Shown: positions 24,172-32,113 of the stretch, in pieces
How positions within the stretch are numbered: position 1 is the first letter of the stretch
Layout of the letters: each line of letters opens with the position of its first letter
NCBI GenBank assembly: GCA_017634975.1
Contig: JAGBMJ010000090.1
Span: 1-32,269, forward strand
Length of the DNA: 32,269 nucleotides
Direction: 5' to 3'
From: Lachnospiraceae bacterium
GTDB taxonomy: Bacteria > Bacillota > Clostridia > Lachnospirales > Lachnospiraceae
Notes under the pieces: generated by a model
Database searches by the model: none
What the model saw: the letters and a program-made list of their open reading frames with translations, nothing else
Told to the model about the DNA's origin: nothing
Program-made: the position numbers and the translations under genes

Positions 24172-25341
24172 TCAGAACCGCCCCGCATTTCCGGACAGAT
24201 ACTCCGTATCTTTCTTTATGATCTTCAGAAATTTCGCCACTTCCTTCCAGGCTTCCTCCGCTTCCGGGAACAGATGAAATCCCATCTGGAAGATGTGGAA
24301 CATTCCCGGATACACATGCTTCTTGACAGGTACGCCGGCCTCCTTCGCTTTTGCAGCCACTTCCAGCGTATCGTCCAGCAGCATCTCCCGCTCGCCCACC
24401 TGCATCAGCATCGGCGGAAATCCATGGTAATCTCCGTTGATCGGAGAAATGTACGGATCCATTGGGTCATGCTCGGCATAGTAGCCTTCCTTGTAGACCA
24501 GTGTATCTCTGGAGCCGCCGAAGATCGGGTCGGTATCAAAATTCTCCTGATACGAATCGCCGCTCTTAGTCAGATCCGTCCAGGCCGACATCGTAACAAT
24601 CCCGCCCGGTAACGGCAGTCCGTAATCCTTCAAATACAACGTCAGCGCCAGCGCCAGTCCGCCGCCTGCAGAATCGCCGGCCAGGATGATATGCTCCGGC
24701 AGATAATCCTGCTCCAGCAGCCATTTGTAGGCTTCCTGCGCATCTTCCAGAGCCGCCGGATACGGATCTTCCGGTGCGGTACGGTAATCGATGCTCAGCA
24801 CATCCATCCCCCCGCCGCATTCGGAATACCAGACCGCCGCATCCCGGTAGGTATTGTGAAATCCGTTATAGTATCCTCCGCCATGCAACTGCAGGATCAC
24901 AAAACGTTCTTCCGGCGGCGTGCTCTGTCCGCTTGGCTTAAGGATCTCCATTGGAAAATGCTCCGTTTCGATCCCGGTATTCACATACCCGTCCGGGCAT
25001 TTCCACTCTTTTTCGTGCTCGTTGCGCCTGGCCTGCAGTTCACCGTTCTGCGACATATGTCCCAGCACCGGCAGGTGATTGGCTACTTCCACGACTTTAC
25101 GTGCTGTTCTTCCCCGAATACTTACCTGCGCAGCATCCGCTTTTGCCGCCTCTTTTTTTTCCGCGCGCCCGGCTTTCACCGTCTCGATCTTCTCTGCCTG
25201 CTGCTGCCGAAACGCCTCCCATTTCTCCGCGCGAACCGCAATGGCCGACTTCAGGCGTTCCATAAACGCATTTCTGGCCAGTTCCGGCTGCGGATGGTTT
25301 GCTTCCATATGCTCCCCCGTCAGTTTCATATCCTGTTTCAA
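24172..25341 (-). CDS. Alpha/beta hydrolase, HSL-type esterase
   Basis: 389 residues. The hormone-sensitive-lipase motif HGGG (153-156), the nucleophile elbow GDSAGG (Ser224), candidate Asp323/324 in MLLDDT and His349 in GMFHIF make a complete esterase triad. An unusual N-terminal charged helical stretch (about 25-72, many Ala, Glu, Lys) may be a coiled coil. No signal peptide is seen. I start at TTG 25341 because GGAGG lies eight bases upstream. Later ATG codons (25329, 25308) have poorer sites. The start overlaps the stop of the DUF6320-like gene, so translation is coupled in a three-gene cassette. The substrate is unknown, with an acylated product of the neighbouring transferase being the natural guess. 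Confidence 0.88.
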   Translation of the reverse strand: MKQDMKLTGEHMEANHPQPELARNAFMERLKSAIAVRAEKWEAFRQQQAEKIETVKAGRAEKKEAAKADAAQVSIRGRTARKVVEVANHLPVLGHMSQNGELQARRNEHEKEWKCPDGYVNTGIETEHFPMEILKPSGQSTPPEERFVILQLHGGGYYNGFHNTYRDAAVWYSECGGGMDVLSIDYRTAPEDPYPAALEDAQEAYKWLLEQDYLPEHIILAGDSAGGGLALALTLYLKDYGLPLPGGIVTMSAWTDLTKSGDSYQENFDTDPIFGGSRDTLVYKEGYYAEHDPMDPYISPINGDYHGFPPMLMQVGEREMLLDDTLEVAAKAKEAGVPVKKHVYPGMFHIFQMGFHLFPEAEEAWKEVAKFLKIIKKDTEYLSGNAGRF

Positions 25342-26033
25342 ATATGGAACCTCCGTCCGAGCTCACGCTTCATCGCCTTCTCACCAAAGGTAATGGTTGC
25401 CAGCAGATAAATGCCCGTCACCGCCACACAGATCACCGGCAGGACCAGATTGCTGATCACCTTGATAAAGTACAGTCCCAGGATTCCCACACTGCACACG
25501 CCCATCAGGATCAGCAGCAGGCTGTAGCTGAACCACCTGCTGCGGTTGAGCATCATCAGGATAAATACGATTCCGTCTCCGAGCAGTATGGCGCCGGGGA
25601 TCGCCCACTGCAATGCCCATCCGTAGTTTCCGGTAAATTTGTCGATCTCATACAATACCACCATGGTAAAGAGGATCTGCAGCCCCACCTTAAGCGCAAA
25701 CCCGGAATCGTTCCGGATCCAGACCAGCAGGAAGAGATATCCGTAGGCCAGCGCCACCCCGGTGATCGCCGCCCAGCAGAAACCCGGTGTGGTCAGATGA
25801 TTGATCAGGATCAGCAGCGCCTCGACGATCACAAAAACAAACAGTACCAAACGAAGGGCAAAACGCAGCCATTTATGCCGTCTTTGCGCATTGGGATACG
25901 GAGCGCCTTCCCCGAACTTGTCCTTTGCGCGCTTCTCCTCTGCCGGCTCCAGTTCCTCGACCACACAGTGGCACAGGGGGCAGGTATCGGTACGGTTATA
26001 TAAGATCACTTTACACTGTGGACACTTGTTCAT
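25338..26033 (-). CDS. Zinc-ribbon multipass membrane protein (DUF6320-like)
   Basis: 231 residues. An N-terminal zinc ribbon CPQCKVILYNRTDTCPLC (two CxxC pairs, residues 4-21) is followed by a short cytoplasmic segment. About six hydrophobic segments then run from residue 57 to 215 (for example LVLFVFVIVEALLIL, LLILMGVCSVGILGLYF). This matches the DUF6320 family, which I recall as partners of condensation-like acyltransferases in Clostridia. No biochemical function is known to me. It overlaps the acyltransferase by 23 bases and abuts the hydrolase start, so all three genes are translationally coupled. Confidence 0.75.
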   Translation of the reverse strand: MNKCPQCKVILYNRTDTCPLCHCVVEELEPAEEKRAKDKFGEGAPYPNAQRRHKWLRFALRLVLFVFVIVEALLILINHLTTPGFCWAAITGVALAYGYLFLLVWIRNDSGFALKVGLQILFTMVVLYEIDKFTGNYGWALQWAIPGAILLGDGIVFILMMLNRSRWFSYSLLLILMGVCSVGILGLYFIKVISNLVLPVICVAVTGIYLLATITFGEKAMKRELGRRFHI

Positions 26034-27372
26034 GTTTCTTTTTCCGTTTGCCTTTCACCGGCTGCTCCGCCGGTTGTTCTGCCGTTTGTTCTTCCGTATA
26101 TTCATTCGTTTCTACCGCCACTTCCACACCGTCTGCCGTGATGGACTGGAAGAAACGCTTCTGGATCGACCTCTCCGCCAGACACGAGGTAAAGGTAACG
26201 ATCAGTGTCCCATTGTAGGAACAGATCGCACCTTTCATATTCTGGCCCTTGGACATCGCGAGCATCGCATAAAAATGCTCCACATACTTCTGATACGGTT
26301 CCCGCAGTTCCACATTTCCCACATTGGTCATCGTCGCCGTTGCCGTGTCCGCCGAGGAATTGTATACCTTACGGATCGCAATATTTTTGATAAAGATCGG
26401 GATCGGCCGCAGAAATTTGTTCTGCTCATTGGACACATTGTAGGACAGGATCGTTTCCAGATTCTCCTTCGTCGTCTGCTCCTTCAGCGTCGCGATCACA
26501 AAATCCAGCACTTCATCGCGGCTATAGTCTTCCTTCGTCGGCTGAAACTTTGCCGATACGATCACGAAGAAATTCTTCATCGTATGGGAATCATACAATT
26601 TCCGCAGATCCACCGGTACACAGCAGCTGATGGGCAGTTTGGACGGTGCTCCCTTCAGATACTCCTTATACATCGCATAGATAAAGTTTCCTACCAGATA
26701 CTGGTTGATCGTCGCACCATGTGCCTTGGCCGCCGCCTTCAGTTCATCGATCTTAAAGTATCCATGCAGGACGGAAACCTCACCCTTCGGCAGCCTCTCG
26801 CCTTTTAAGACCACTGCCTTACGGGAACCATAAGCCCTGGAATGATCCGCACCCTTTTTGAAATTCTTCAGATAGCTGTCCTCCGGATCCAGAAAGATCC
26901 CCGTTGACAGCTTGTCTTTTTCCCCCGCCAGCTCCTCCGGATGTGCCAGCCGCAGATACTGATACACCAGCTCCTTCAAAAATACAAAGCCGCCGAAACC
27001 ATCGGTCAGTGCATGAAAAACCTCCAGATTGATGCGGTTGCGATAATAGGTTACACGGAACATATACTGGTTATTCCGGCTCTTATTGATATACGCTCCA
27101 GGATAATCACTTTCTTCCTGTACCTCCGGAGCTTTGCGATCATTCTCTTCAAAGTAATACCAAAAAAAGCCCATTCGCAGACGCATACGAAAGGTTTCGA
27201 ACTGCGACAGGACTTTTTCCTCTGCTTCCTGCAGCAGTTCTCTCCGAACCGGCTCCTTCAGCGTCGCGCAGATGCGATAGGTACTGCTCATGTCTTCTCC
27301 GGAGATGACCGGAAAAAGCAATGCCGTATTATCCAGTTTTGCCCAGCTGGGCTGCTTCTTTCTGCTTCCCAT
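26011..27372 (-). CDS. Condensation-domain/alcohol-acyltransferase-like protein
   Basis: 453 residues in the superfamily of CoA-dependent acyltransferases. The catalytic HxxxDG motif is FHALTDGFGG (His120, Asp124, Gly125), and the N-terminus (K-x-x-WAKLDNTALLFP) is characteristic of the alcohol acetyltransferase-like subgroup. The C-terminal region has a Gln/Glu/Pro tail (EEQTAEQPAEQPVK) and a basic end KGKRKKKHEQ. It presumably transfers an acyl group to a hydroxyl or amine acceptor. Donor and acceptor are unknown. There is no adenylation or carrier protein gene nearby, so it is not a peptide synthetase. It is first in the cassette with the zinc-ribbon membrane protein and esterase. No ribosome binding site is visible. 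Confidence 0.75.
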   Translation of the reverse strand: MGSRKKQPSWAKLDNTALLFPVISGEDMSSTYRICATLKEPVRRELLQEAEEKVLSQFETFRMRLRMGFFWYYFEENDRKAPEVQEESDYPGAYINKSRNNQYMFRVTYYRNRINLEVFHALTDGFGGFVFLKELVYQYLRLAHPEELAGEKDKLSTGIFLDPEDSYLKNFKKGADHSRAYGSRKAVVLKGERLPKGEVSVLHGYFKIDELKAAAKAHGATINQYLVGNFIYAMYKEYLKGAPSKLPISCCVPVDLRKLYDSHTMKNFFVIVSAKFQPTKEDYSRDEVLDFVIATLKEQTTKENLETILSYNVSNEQNKFLRPIPIFIKNIAIRKVYNSSADTATATMTNVGNVELREPYQKYVEHFYAMLAMSKGQNMKGAICSYNGTLIVTFTSCLAERSIQKRFFQSITADGVEVAVETNEYTEEQTAEQPAEQPVKGKRKKKHEQVSTV

Positions 27373-27382
27373 AATTGGTTAT

Positions 27383-27411
27383 ATTTTACAAGAAAACAGG
27401 AGTTTTTGCAA
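27383..27411 (-). promoter_or_regulatory. Promoter of the acyltransferase cassette, predicted to give a near-leaderless message
   Basis: Minus-strand TTGCAA (plus 27406-27411), exactly 17 bases, then TAAAAT (27383-27388). Transcription would start near 27376, only about four bases before the ATG at 27370-27372, which has no Shine-Dalgarno sequence. Confidence 0.65.
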
Positions 27412-27429
27412 TATATTGGGGGCAAATAG

Positions 27430-27459
27430 CAAAAACCGGCAGCCTGTTACGGTTGCCGG
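27430..27459 (-). terminator. Intrinsic terminator after the ADP-ribosylglycohydrolase gene
   Basis: Minus-strand CCGGCA and TGCCGG pair, with additional CC/GG pairing inside, followed by TTTTTGC. It lies 22 bases after the gene's stop codon. Confidence 0.82.
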
Positions 27460-27481
27460 ATATAACACATTAGCCTTCCCC

Positions 27482-28651
27482 TTATACATTTCCCGCATAT
27501 CTCTTCTTGTTGATGTACTTCTCTTCCCATACCTGGTCTGTGATGTTGCTGTTTTCATCCATCGGACATCCGTAGCACAGATCATCCGCGATCTCCAGGA
27601 TCACATCCTTCAGTTCCAGATCTGTTTTCCATTTCTCATCGATCGCCTCATAGCCGCAGAGCGCTCCGAGCAGATTTCCTGCCACTGCCCCGGTTGTATC
27701 ACTGTCCCCTTTGTGATTGACCGCTGCGATGATGCCGGCCGAAAAATCATTGCGGTAACGCAGAGCGCAGTAAATGGCAATCCCCAATGTTTCCTCCGCT
27801 ACCCAGCCCTCGCCGAGCTGGTGGATATTCGTCAGGTCATCACTGTCATTCCCGGCCAGACGCAACGCCAGGTTCATGATCTTCAACAACACATGCAGAT
27901 GGTCGTCATCTTCATAGATCCGCGCAACTGTATCCCTTGCCTCAGCCACAATCTCCTCCAGGCTCATCTCCCGCGGCGGATATACGATACGATTGATAAT
28001 GTGTACCAGTGCTGCCGCCGGCATATATCCCAGCGAATGGCAATGCGTGATCCTCGCCAGATCTCCAGCCGCTTTATCCAGTTCCCCCAGATGTTCCAGC
28101 CCTCCGTAATCCAGTGCCAGCGGAGCCACTCGCATGATTCCCCCGGCACCTTTTCGGTCATTCCGGTTCAGATAAATATCCCGATATCCATGTGTCCCCT
28201 GATATTTCAATTCTTCCAGCGCCGCGATACAGGTGGTTCCCGGCACCCTGCGTGCAAACAGTTCCGGCACATCCAGAAGCCAGCAGAGACGATCCTTTGT
28301 CTCCGGACTGCCGTACGGCAGCTCCTGTGTTTTATACCAGTCCATATAGGCATCAAACACATACGCCACCGGCGGTTCCTGTACGCCCTTCAAACACCGC
28401 ATCGTATCTCCGACCAGAAGGCCGTTTGCCGTAAACAGACTCATCTGCGTGTCATCCGAAATCAGCGGTTTGCCTTTTCTCGGATCTGCCTGATAGGCAA
28501 TGATACCCTTCTCCCCATATCGTTCTTTTATAACATTCTCCCGCAAAAACTCGATCGGATAGCCCAACGTATCGCCTACAGCTCCACCGATCATACAGCC
28601 GCGGATCTTGTCACGATATGGTTCACATCCTTTGTGTCTTTGTTCTACCAT
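27482..28651 (-). CDS. ADP-ribosylglycohydrolase family protein (DraG/ARH-like)
   Basis: 389 residues. The N-terminal RGCMIGGAVGDTLGYPIEF is the classical start of this family. The di-magnesium-binding acidic motifs SDDTQM (65-70) and GDSDTTGAVAGN (315-326) are both intact. It should hydrolyse ADP-ribosyl bonds on a protein, nucleic acid or small molecule in the cytoplasm. The partner ADP-ribosyltransferase is not in the window. The gene is monocistronic, with its own promoter, a GGGGG ribosome binding site and a terminator. It lies at the border between the GC-richer core and the AT-rich right end. Confidence 0.93.
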   Translation of the reverse strand: MVEQRHKGCEPYRDKIRGCMIGGAVGDTLGYPIEFLRENVIKERYGEKGIIAYQADPRKGKPLISDDTQMSLFTANGLLVGDTMRCLKGVQEPPVAYVFDAYMDWYKTQELPYGSPETKDRLCWLLDVPELFARRVPGTTCIAALEELKYQGTHGYRDIYLNRNDRKGAGGIMRVAPLALDYGGLEHLGELDKAAGDLARITHCHSLGYMPAAALVHIINRIVYPPREMSLEEIVAEARDTVARIYEDDDHLHVLLKIMNLALRLAGNDSDDLTNIHQLGEGWVAEETLGIAIYCALRYRNDFSAGIIAAVNHKGDSDTTGAVAGNLLGALCGYEAIDEKWKTDLELKDVILEIADDLCYGCPMDENSNITDQVWEEKYINKKRYAGNV

Positions 28652-28670
28652 ACTTGTCCCCCTTGTCTAT

Positions 28671-28699
28671 ATTATATTCCTGATCCTCCGGCGTGGCAA
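28671..28699 (-). promoter_or_regulatory. Sigma-A type promoter of the ADP-ribosylglycohydrolase gene
   Basis: Minus-strand TTGCCA (plus 28694-28699), exactly 17 bases, TATAAT (28671-28676), with expected start near 28664 and a short leader of about 13 bases containing the GGGGG ribosome binding site. Confidence 0.8.
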
Positions 28700-28754
28700 G
28701 GTCTATTCTGGTCAGAGATTCTATGTCATGTTCCAAAGAGATAAATACTCCCTT

Positions 28755-29285
28755 TCAAGGCAGATTATGGCTCAATCGGAAACTCATACCATCACTTCGC
28801 CCACCGGCATATTCATAATCCTCTATTCCTTCACTATATGCCTCCTGGGCTCTGAATATATTGAACGGTTCAACTTCATTAAATAATTTATCCATTCGTT
28901 CAATATTCTTATTTACCTCACCCGCATCAATTGTTACATTATTTTTTAATCTGTCTAATGCCAGATGATATCCGGTTAAAGATAACGAATTAAGCTCCTC
29001 AAAACTTTCATCATATAAATATAACGCCAATTTAAATGGGCCTGCATAGTCTCCCAAAACCTTATTATTCAGTTCTATTTCATCCATTAGAATTGATTTA
29101 TAATTTGAGTCATTTAGCTCTATCTTATTAAGTGTACCGGATAGATGCTTTTTATATTCCTCTTCCAGTCTTTGATGATAGTCTTCTTCAACATCGTTAA
29201 ACAATTCATCTTTTACGCCTTCAACTATATCCATAACCAATTGCTCTAAATCATGTCTTTTATACCTCCTTTCGTTTTCTCTCAA
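28755..29285 (-). CDS. Hypothetical acidic helical protein (start uncertain)
   Basis: 176 residues if read from the TTG at 29285. I do not recognise it. It is charged and helix-rich (DELFNDVEEDYHQRLEEEYK), has no membrane segment, and is AT-rich like its neighbours. The start is a problem. An ideal AAAGGAGG sits at about 29267-29274, ten bases before an ATG at 29252-29254, but that ATG is one base out of frame and stops after two codons. In-frame choices are TTG 29285, with AAGG just before it, or ATG 29234, with no site. The gene follows and overlaps the hydrolase, implying coupling. It may be an immunity-like or otherwise accessory protein. No function is claimed. Confidence 0.6.
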   Translation of the reverse strand: MRENERRYKRHDLEQLVMDIVEGVKDELFNDVEEDYHQRLEEEYKKHLSGTLNKIELNDSNYKSILMDEIELNNKVLGDYAGPFKLALYLYDESFEELNSLSLTGYHLALDRLKNNVTIDAGEVNKNIERMDKLFNEVEPFNIFRAQEAYSEGIEDYEYAGGRSDGMSFRLSHNLP

Positions 29286-30684
29286 CTTCCTTCAGATCAT
29301 ATTTCTCCGGATGCAAAAAATGATCCAGATACTCTTTTAGTTCCCCAATGATCCGTTCCTTCTCCCCCGGGCGTTTATATAAATGATCCGTGCCTTCGAA
29401 TATCACTAACCTAAGTTTTTCCGCTTTACACCTTTCTGCATACGCCTTTATATCTTTCGGGTCAACAATATCATCTTTATCTCCCTGCAGGATCATTATA
29501 TTCCAGGGCAACGGGGGCTTTGGGTCGTAAGCATCGTTTCTCGTTAAGCTGTCATAGAAATCTCTTCCCAGATGCATTTTTCTCTCATATCCCTGCTCGA
29601 TCAGTTCCCCCTGCATAAGCCTTTCAAAGTCTTCTGGCCCCGTCAGTCTACGGTATGTATCTGCCATCTTTAATGCCGGAGAACGCAGGATCAGATACAG
29701 GAACGCATTTTCGTGGCTGTTTCGATACAGCGTTGCCAGATATCCGCCAAAGCTGGTTGCGAAACAGCAGATTCTTTTATTGCTTTGCTTAATTAGTTGA
29801 TTTATGAACTTAACAACCGCATCAAGATCTTCCAGGCATCGTTCCACTGTCAGGGCATAATCCGGTGCTGTGCTTTCCCCATGAGCCGGCCAGTCAAAGG
29901 TTACAACCCCGGCCCCCTCTGAATCCATTTCATCCATCAGTGCCTTTATTACGGAACTGTCCTTATCCCCGCCGAAACCGTGCAGGCAGAGTAATGCCGC
30001 TTTGTGTGTTTTCTTAAAATTCCATATCACAGGGATTTCCGTTCCGTCATTCTTCTTTAACACACATCTTAACGGAAATAATTCCTCCTTGTCAAAAATA
30101 TCATCCCCCAGAAAAATCTTTTCATCGCTTTTTTCACAAATACTCCGATTACTATCGAAATTTTCTGCTTCTTCTTTAGTGATTTCAACGAATGTACCCA
30201 TATCATAATATGAATCAAGCAATCCCGGAACAAACTCCCAACTTCCATCGTCATTTTTTTTAAAGAATTCATCATAAATATTTCTTCTGACAACATATTT
30301 ATCTTCATAGATATAGTACTTTTCTTTTTCATTCCTTTGAATATTAATTTTATCCAAATCTTTCATTACAACAAGATTTTTTTCTATATCATTTATGAAG
30401 AACTCAAAATTTTCTTCATCGCTTTTCATATAATACATATTTGATTTATTGTAATCTTCTATTGTAAAATTATTCAGGAAATCATCTACACTTTGAAATT
30501 GCTTATTCCAAGTGTCTTTCCCGCTTTCCATTTTCTTACAACTTATTAGATCGAGTATACCATAAGCTTTTTCAATATCACACATAAAAGCCTTCAGTTC
30601 ACTGTAATCATATAGTTTATCATATACATATTCAGTCACAGTATGATGATCTTTAACGTAACTAGCTGGTTTGCAGAATTCCAT
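29260..30684 (-). CDS. Alpha/beta hydrolase with unrecognised N-terminal domain
   Basis: 474 residues. The C-terminal part (about 205-460) is a serine hydrolase: oxyanion LHGFGG (234-239), FDWPAHGES, the nucleophile Ser311 in ATSFGG, Asp404/405 in GDKDD and His434 in GTDHLY. The GxSxG rule is loosened, with Ala at the first position. Residues 1-195 are unrelated to that fold: Lys/Asp/Tyr-rich, ending WEFVPGLLDSYYDMGTFVEI, and similar in style to small clostridial immunity-type proteins. I chose the ATG at 30682-30684, which has AAAGGAGG seven bases upstream and a strong promoter just before it. The longer frame would span the -10 box. Its last codons carry the ribosome binding site for the next gene. 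Confidence 0.82.
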   Translation of the reverse strand: MEFCKPASYVKDHHTVTEYVYDKLYDYSELKAFMCDIEKAYGILDLISCKKMESGKDTWNKQFQSVDDFLNNFTIEDYNKSNMYYMKSDEENFEFFINDIEKNLVVMKDLDKINIQRNEKEKYYIYEDKYVVRRNIYDEFFKKNDDGSWEFVPGLLDSYYDMGTFVEITKEEAENFDSNRSICEKSDEKIFLGDDIFDKEELFPLRCVLKKNDGTEIPVIWNFKKTHKAALLCLHGFGGDKDSSVIKALMDEMDSEGAGVVTFDWPAHGESTAPDYALTVERCLEDLDAVVKFINQLIKQSNKRICCFATSFGGYLATLYRNSHENAFLYLILRSPALKMADTYRRLTGPEDFERLMQGELIEQGYERKMHLGRDFYDSLTRNDAYDPKPPLPWNIMILQGDKDDIVDPKDIKAYAERCKAEKLRLVIFEGTDHLYKRPGEKERIIGELKEYLDHFLHPEKYDLKEVERKRKEV

Positions 30685-30711
30685 GATATAACCTCCTTTG
30701 TATACCTTCAT

Positions 30712-30740
30712 ATTATAGGTTATAATTCCCCATACCTCAA
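30712..30740 (-). promoter_or_regulatory. Promoter of the hydrolase/hypothetical pair
   Basis: Minus-strand TTGAGG (plus 30735-30740), exactly 17 bases, TATAAT (30712-30717). Transcription should start near 30705, giving a leader of about 21 bases with AAAGGAGG. Confidence 0.8.
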
Positions 30741-30785
30741 ACAAAAAATTACCGGCCGGTTACTTTTTGCAACTATTAAGCATAC

Positions 30786-30821
30786 GCAAAAAGGCCTTGT
30801 CGTTTAAGACAAAGCCTTTTG
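30786..30821. terminator. Intrinsic terminator after the 248-residue gene
   Basis: AAAAGGCCTTGTC (30789-30801) pairs with GACAAAGCCTTTT (30808-30820) with one mismatch, loop of six bases, flanked by A and T runs on both sides so it can work in either direction. It separates the two AT-rich transcription units. Confidence 0.85.
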
Positions 30822-30889
30822 TTATCTTATCCGGCAACGCTGCTACTATCTGAGCATTCCAATGAGACTTGTTTAGGCAGTCACCTCAT

Positions 30890-31636
30890 CTATATTCTCC
30901 CCCTATACTCATCTTCAATAACCTTTCCACTTTCATCATATTCCGTATAATACCAATCCCAGCCAATTCCGTCCTCCGGAAGATAATCCCATGTGAACCA
31001 ACTGATAATTTTCCCATTTTTATCAAATCGAATTGATAATACAGTATGACTTTCCGGACAATTATCCCAATCTATGATGTAGCCCGTATCTTCTATCCGG
31101 ATAAGGTTATCTTCATTATCAAATTCACATACCCTGTATTTCTTTTCTCCGTTTTTTGAAGATATACTGTATCCAATGATATTTCCGTTTTTATCCGTAA
31201 CATCATTTTTCTTCAGATCATCTTTATTGTAATCTTTAAAAAGCTTTTCTATATCTGCCTTTAATTGATTATTCTTATCCCTCATACTCCGGATATAATC
31301 CAATGTCATTTCTGCACTGCTCTTCCACGATTTAATCTCTCCATTTTCAGAATAGTCTCCCTGCTTCATCTCCGTCACCGTCTCGCTTACTCCCTCAACA
31401 TAATCTGTCGGATTCTCTGAGTTTCCCTGTTCCGTCTCTTCTATCTTTTCTCGGACTTCCGTTTTGTGTCCCGGCCATCCTGCCATCAGATCAGGAAACT
31501 GCTCAAATGATTCTCTTACTCCCTCCGCTGTTTGTTTTGATCCCTTTGCCCCAAAGGAACCGTAAATATCTGAATAGGTGATGTTTGTTTTCTTAAAATA
31601 TTCTATCACCTGTCGGCATGCTTTGCAGTCTTCCAC
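30890..31636 (-). CDS. Hypothetical protein with C-terminal YD-like strand repeats (248 residues)
   Basis: I do not recognise the family. The N-terminal 135 residues are hydrophilic and helical, with a Gly-Ser-Lys-rich start (YGSFGAKGSKQTAEGV) and no signal peptide. The C-terminal 110 residues contain repeated strands of the form (F/Y)-D-x-x-(G/D)-x-(I/L/V)-I: CEFDNEDNLIRI, IRFDKNGKIISW, TEYDESGKVIED. These resemble the YD or MORN-like repeats of wall-associated and toxin-related proteins. It starts at GTG 31636 with GGAG seven bases upstream, one base after the stop of the preceding gene. That linkage suggests the two products act together. Confidence 0.65.
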   Translation of the reverse strand: MEDCKACRQVIEYFKKTNITYSDIYGSFGAKGSKQTAEGVRESFEQFPDLMAGWPGHKTEVREKIEETEQGNSENPTDYVEGVSETVTEMKQGDYSENGEIKSWKSSAEMTLDYIRSMRDKNNQLKADIEKLFKDYNKDDLKKNDVTDKNGNIIGYSISSKNGEKKYRVCEFDNEDNLIRIEDTGYIIDWDNCPESHTVLSIRFDKNGKIISWFTWDYLPEDGIGWDWYYTEYDESGKVIEDEYRGRI

Positions 31637-31637
31637 C

Positions 31638-31910
31638 TCAAGACTCCGAAACCCACCATCCTTGGGCTCCTCGAATATCTAGAATCTCTTCTTTTTCCTC
31701 ATCGTAATCAATTTCTTCCAGCAGCCCATTATAATGCTCCTGATGGTTGTAATTAAATGTACAGCCATAGTCCCGCTCCCAGATATGTTTTTCTGTATCA
31801 CGAACAAAAACCACATCGCTTTCACATTCATATTCATAACCGTGAATAAGAAATTTACGACTTTCACATTTTGCGATCACTCTTCGATTGAATAATAAAT
31901 ACTTTGCCAT
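31638..31910 (-). CDS. Small hypothetical protein (90 residues)
   Basis: Not recognised. The composition is acidic at the end and aromatic-rich (YLLFNRRV, IHGYEYE, GCTFNYNHQEHY, GWWV), with no signal or membrane segment. I chose the ATG at 31908-31910 because AGGGG lies seven bases upstream. The additional 11 codons upstream have no site. It is transcribed with the 248-residue gene, one base apart. Size and context would suit an immunity or antitoxin-like protein, but there is no direct evidence. Confidence 0.6.
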   Translation of the reverse strand: MAKYLLFNRRVIAKCESRKFLIHGYEYECESDVVFVRDTEKHIWERDYGCTFNYNHQEHYNGLLEEIDYDEEKEEILDIRGAQGWWVSES

Positions 31911-31948
31911 TATGTTGCCCCTTTTACACTTTGCAAGCAACATCTAAT

Positions 31949-31995
31949 CTATCTGAGGGACACCTGCCCAAAACCGACAGACAGCCCTCAGATAG
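31949..31995. repeat. 11-bp inverted repeat CTATCTGAGGG / CCCTCAGATAG
   Basis: Perfect arms at 31949-31959 and 31985-31995 enclose 25 bases. No U-tract follows on either strand, so an operator, recombination site or RNA leader hairpin upstream of the 90-residue gene is more likely than a terminator. Confidence 0.65.
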
Positions 31996-32045
31996 AGTTA
32001 CTTATTTCACCATTCCGTTCTCTACGTAGAATGTCCCGCCATATT

Positions 32046-32113
32046 AAAGATGGTATGTTGTTTAGTATTATGTTTCAGTTACCATCTAACTACGAAATTA
32101 TAATACCATCTTT
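32046..32113. repeat. 11-bp inverted repeat around three GATGGTA-type motifs
   Basis: AAAGATGGTAT (32046-32056) is the exact reverse complement of ATACCATCTTT (32103-32113), and a third related TACCATCT lies between them at 32080-32087. Spaced repeated short motifs of this kind can be protein binding sites. The function is unknown. Confidence 0.55.

Noticed and set aside
131-28777. A 13-base inverted match (131-143 with 28765-28777), considered as paired ends of an IS or island
   Set aside because: Several inverted 13-base matches are expected by chance in 32 kb, the right copy lies in a gene's C-terminal codons, and no target duplication was seen.
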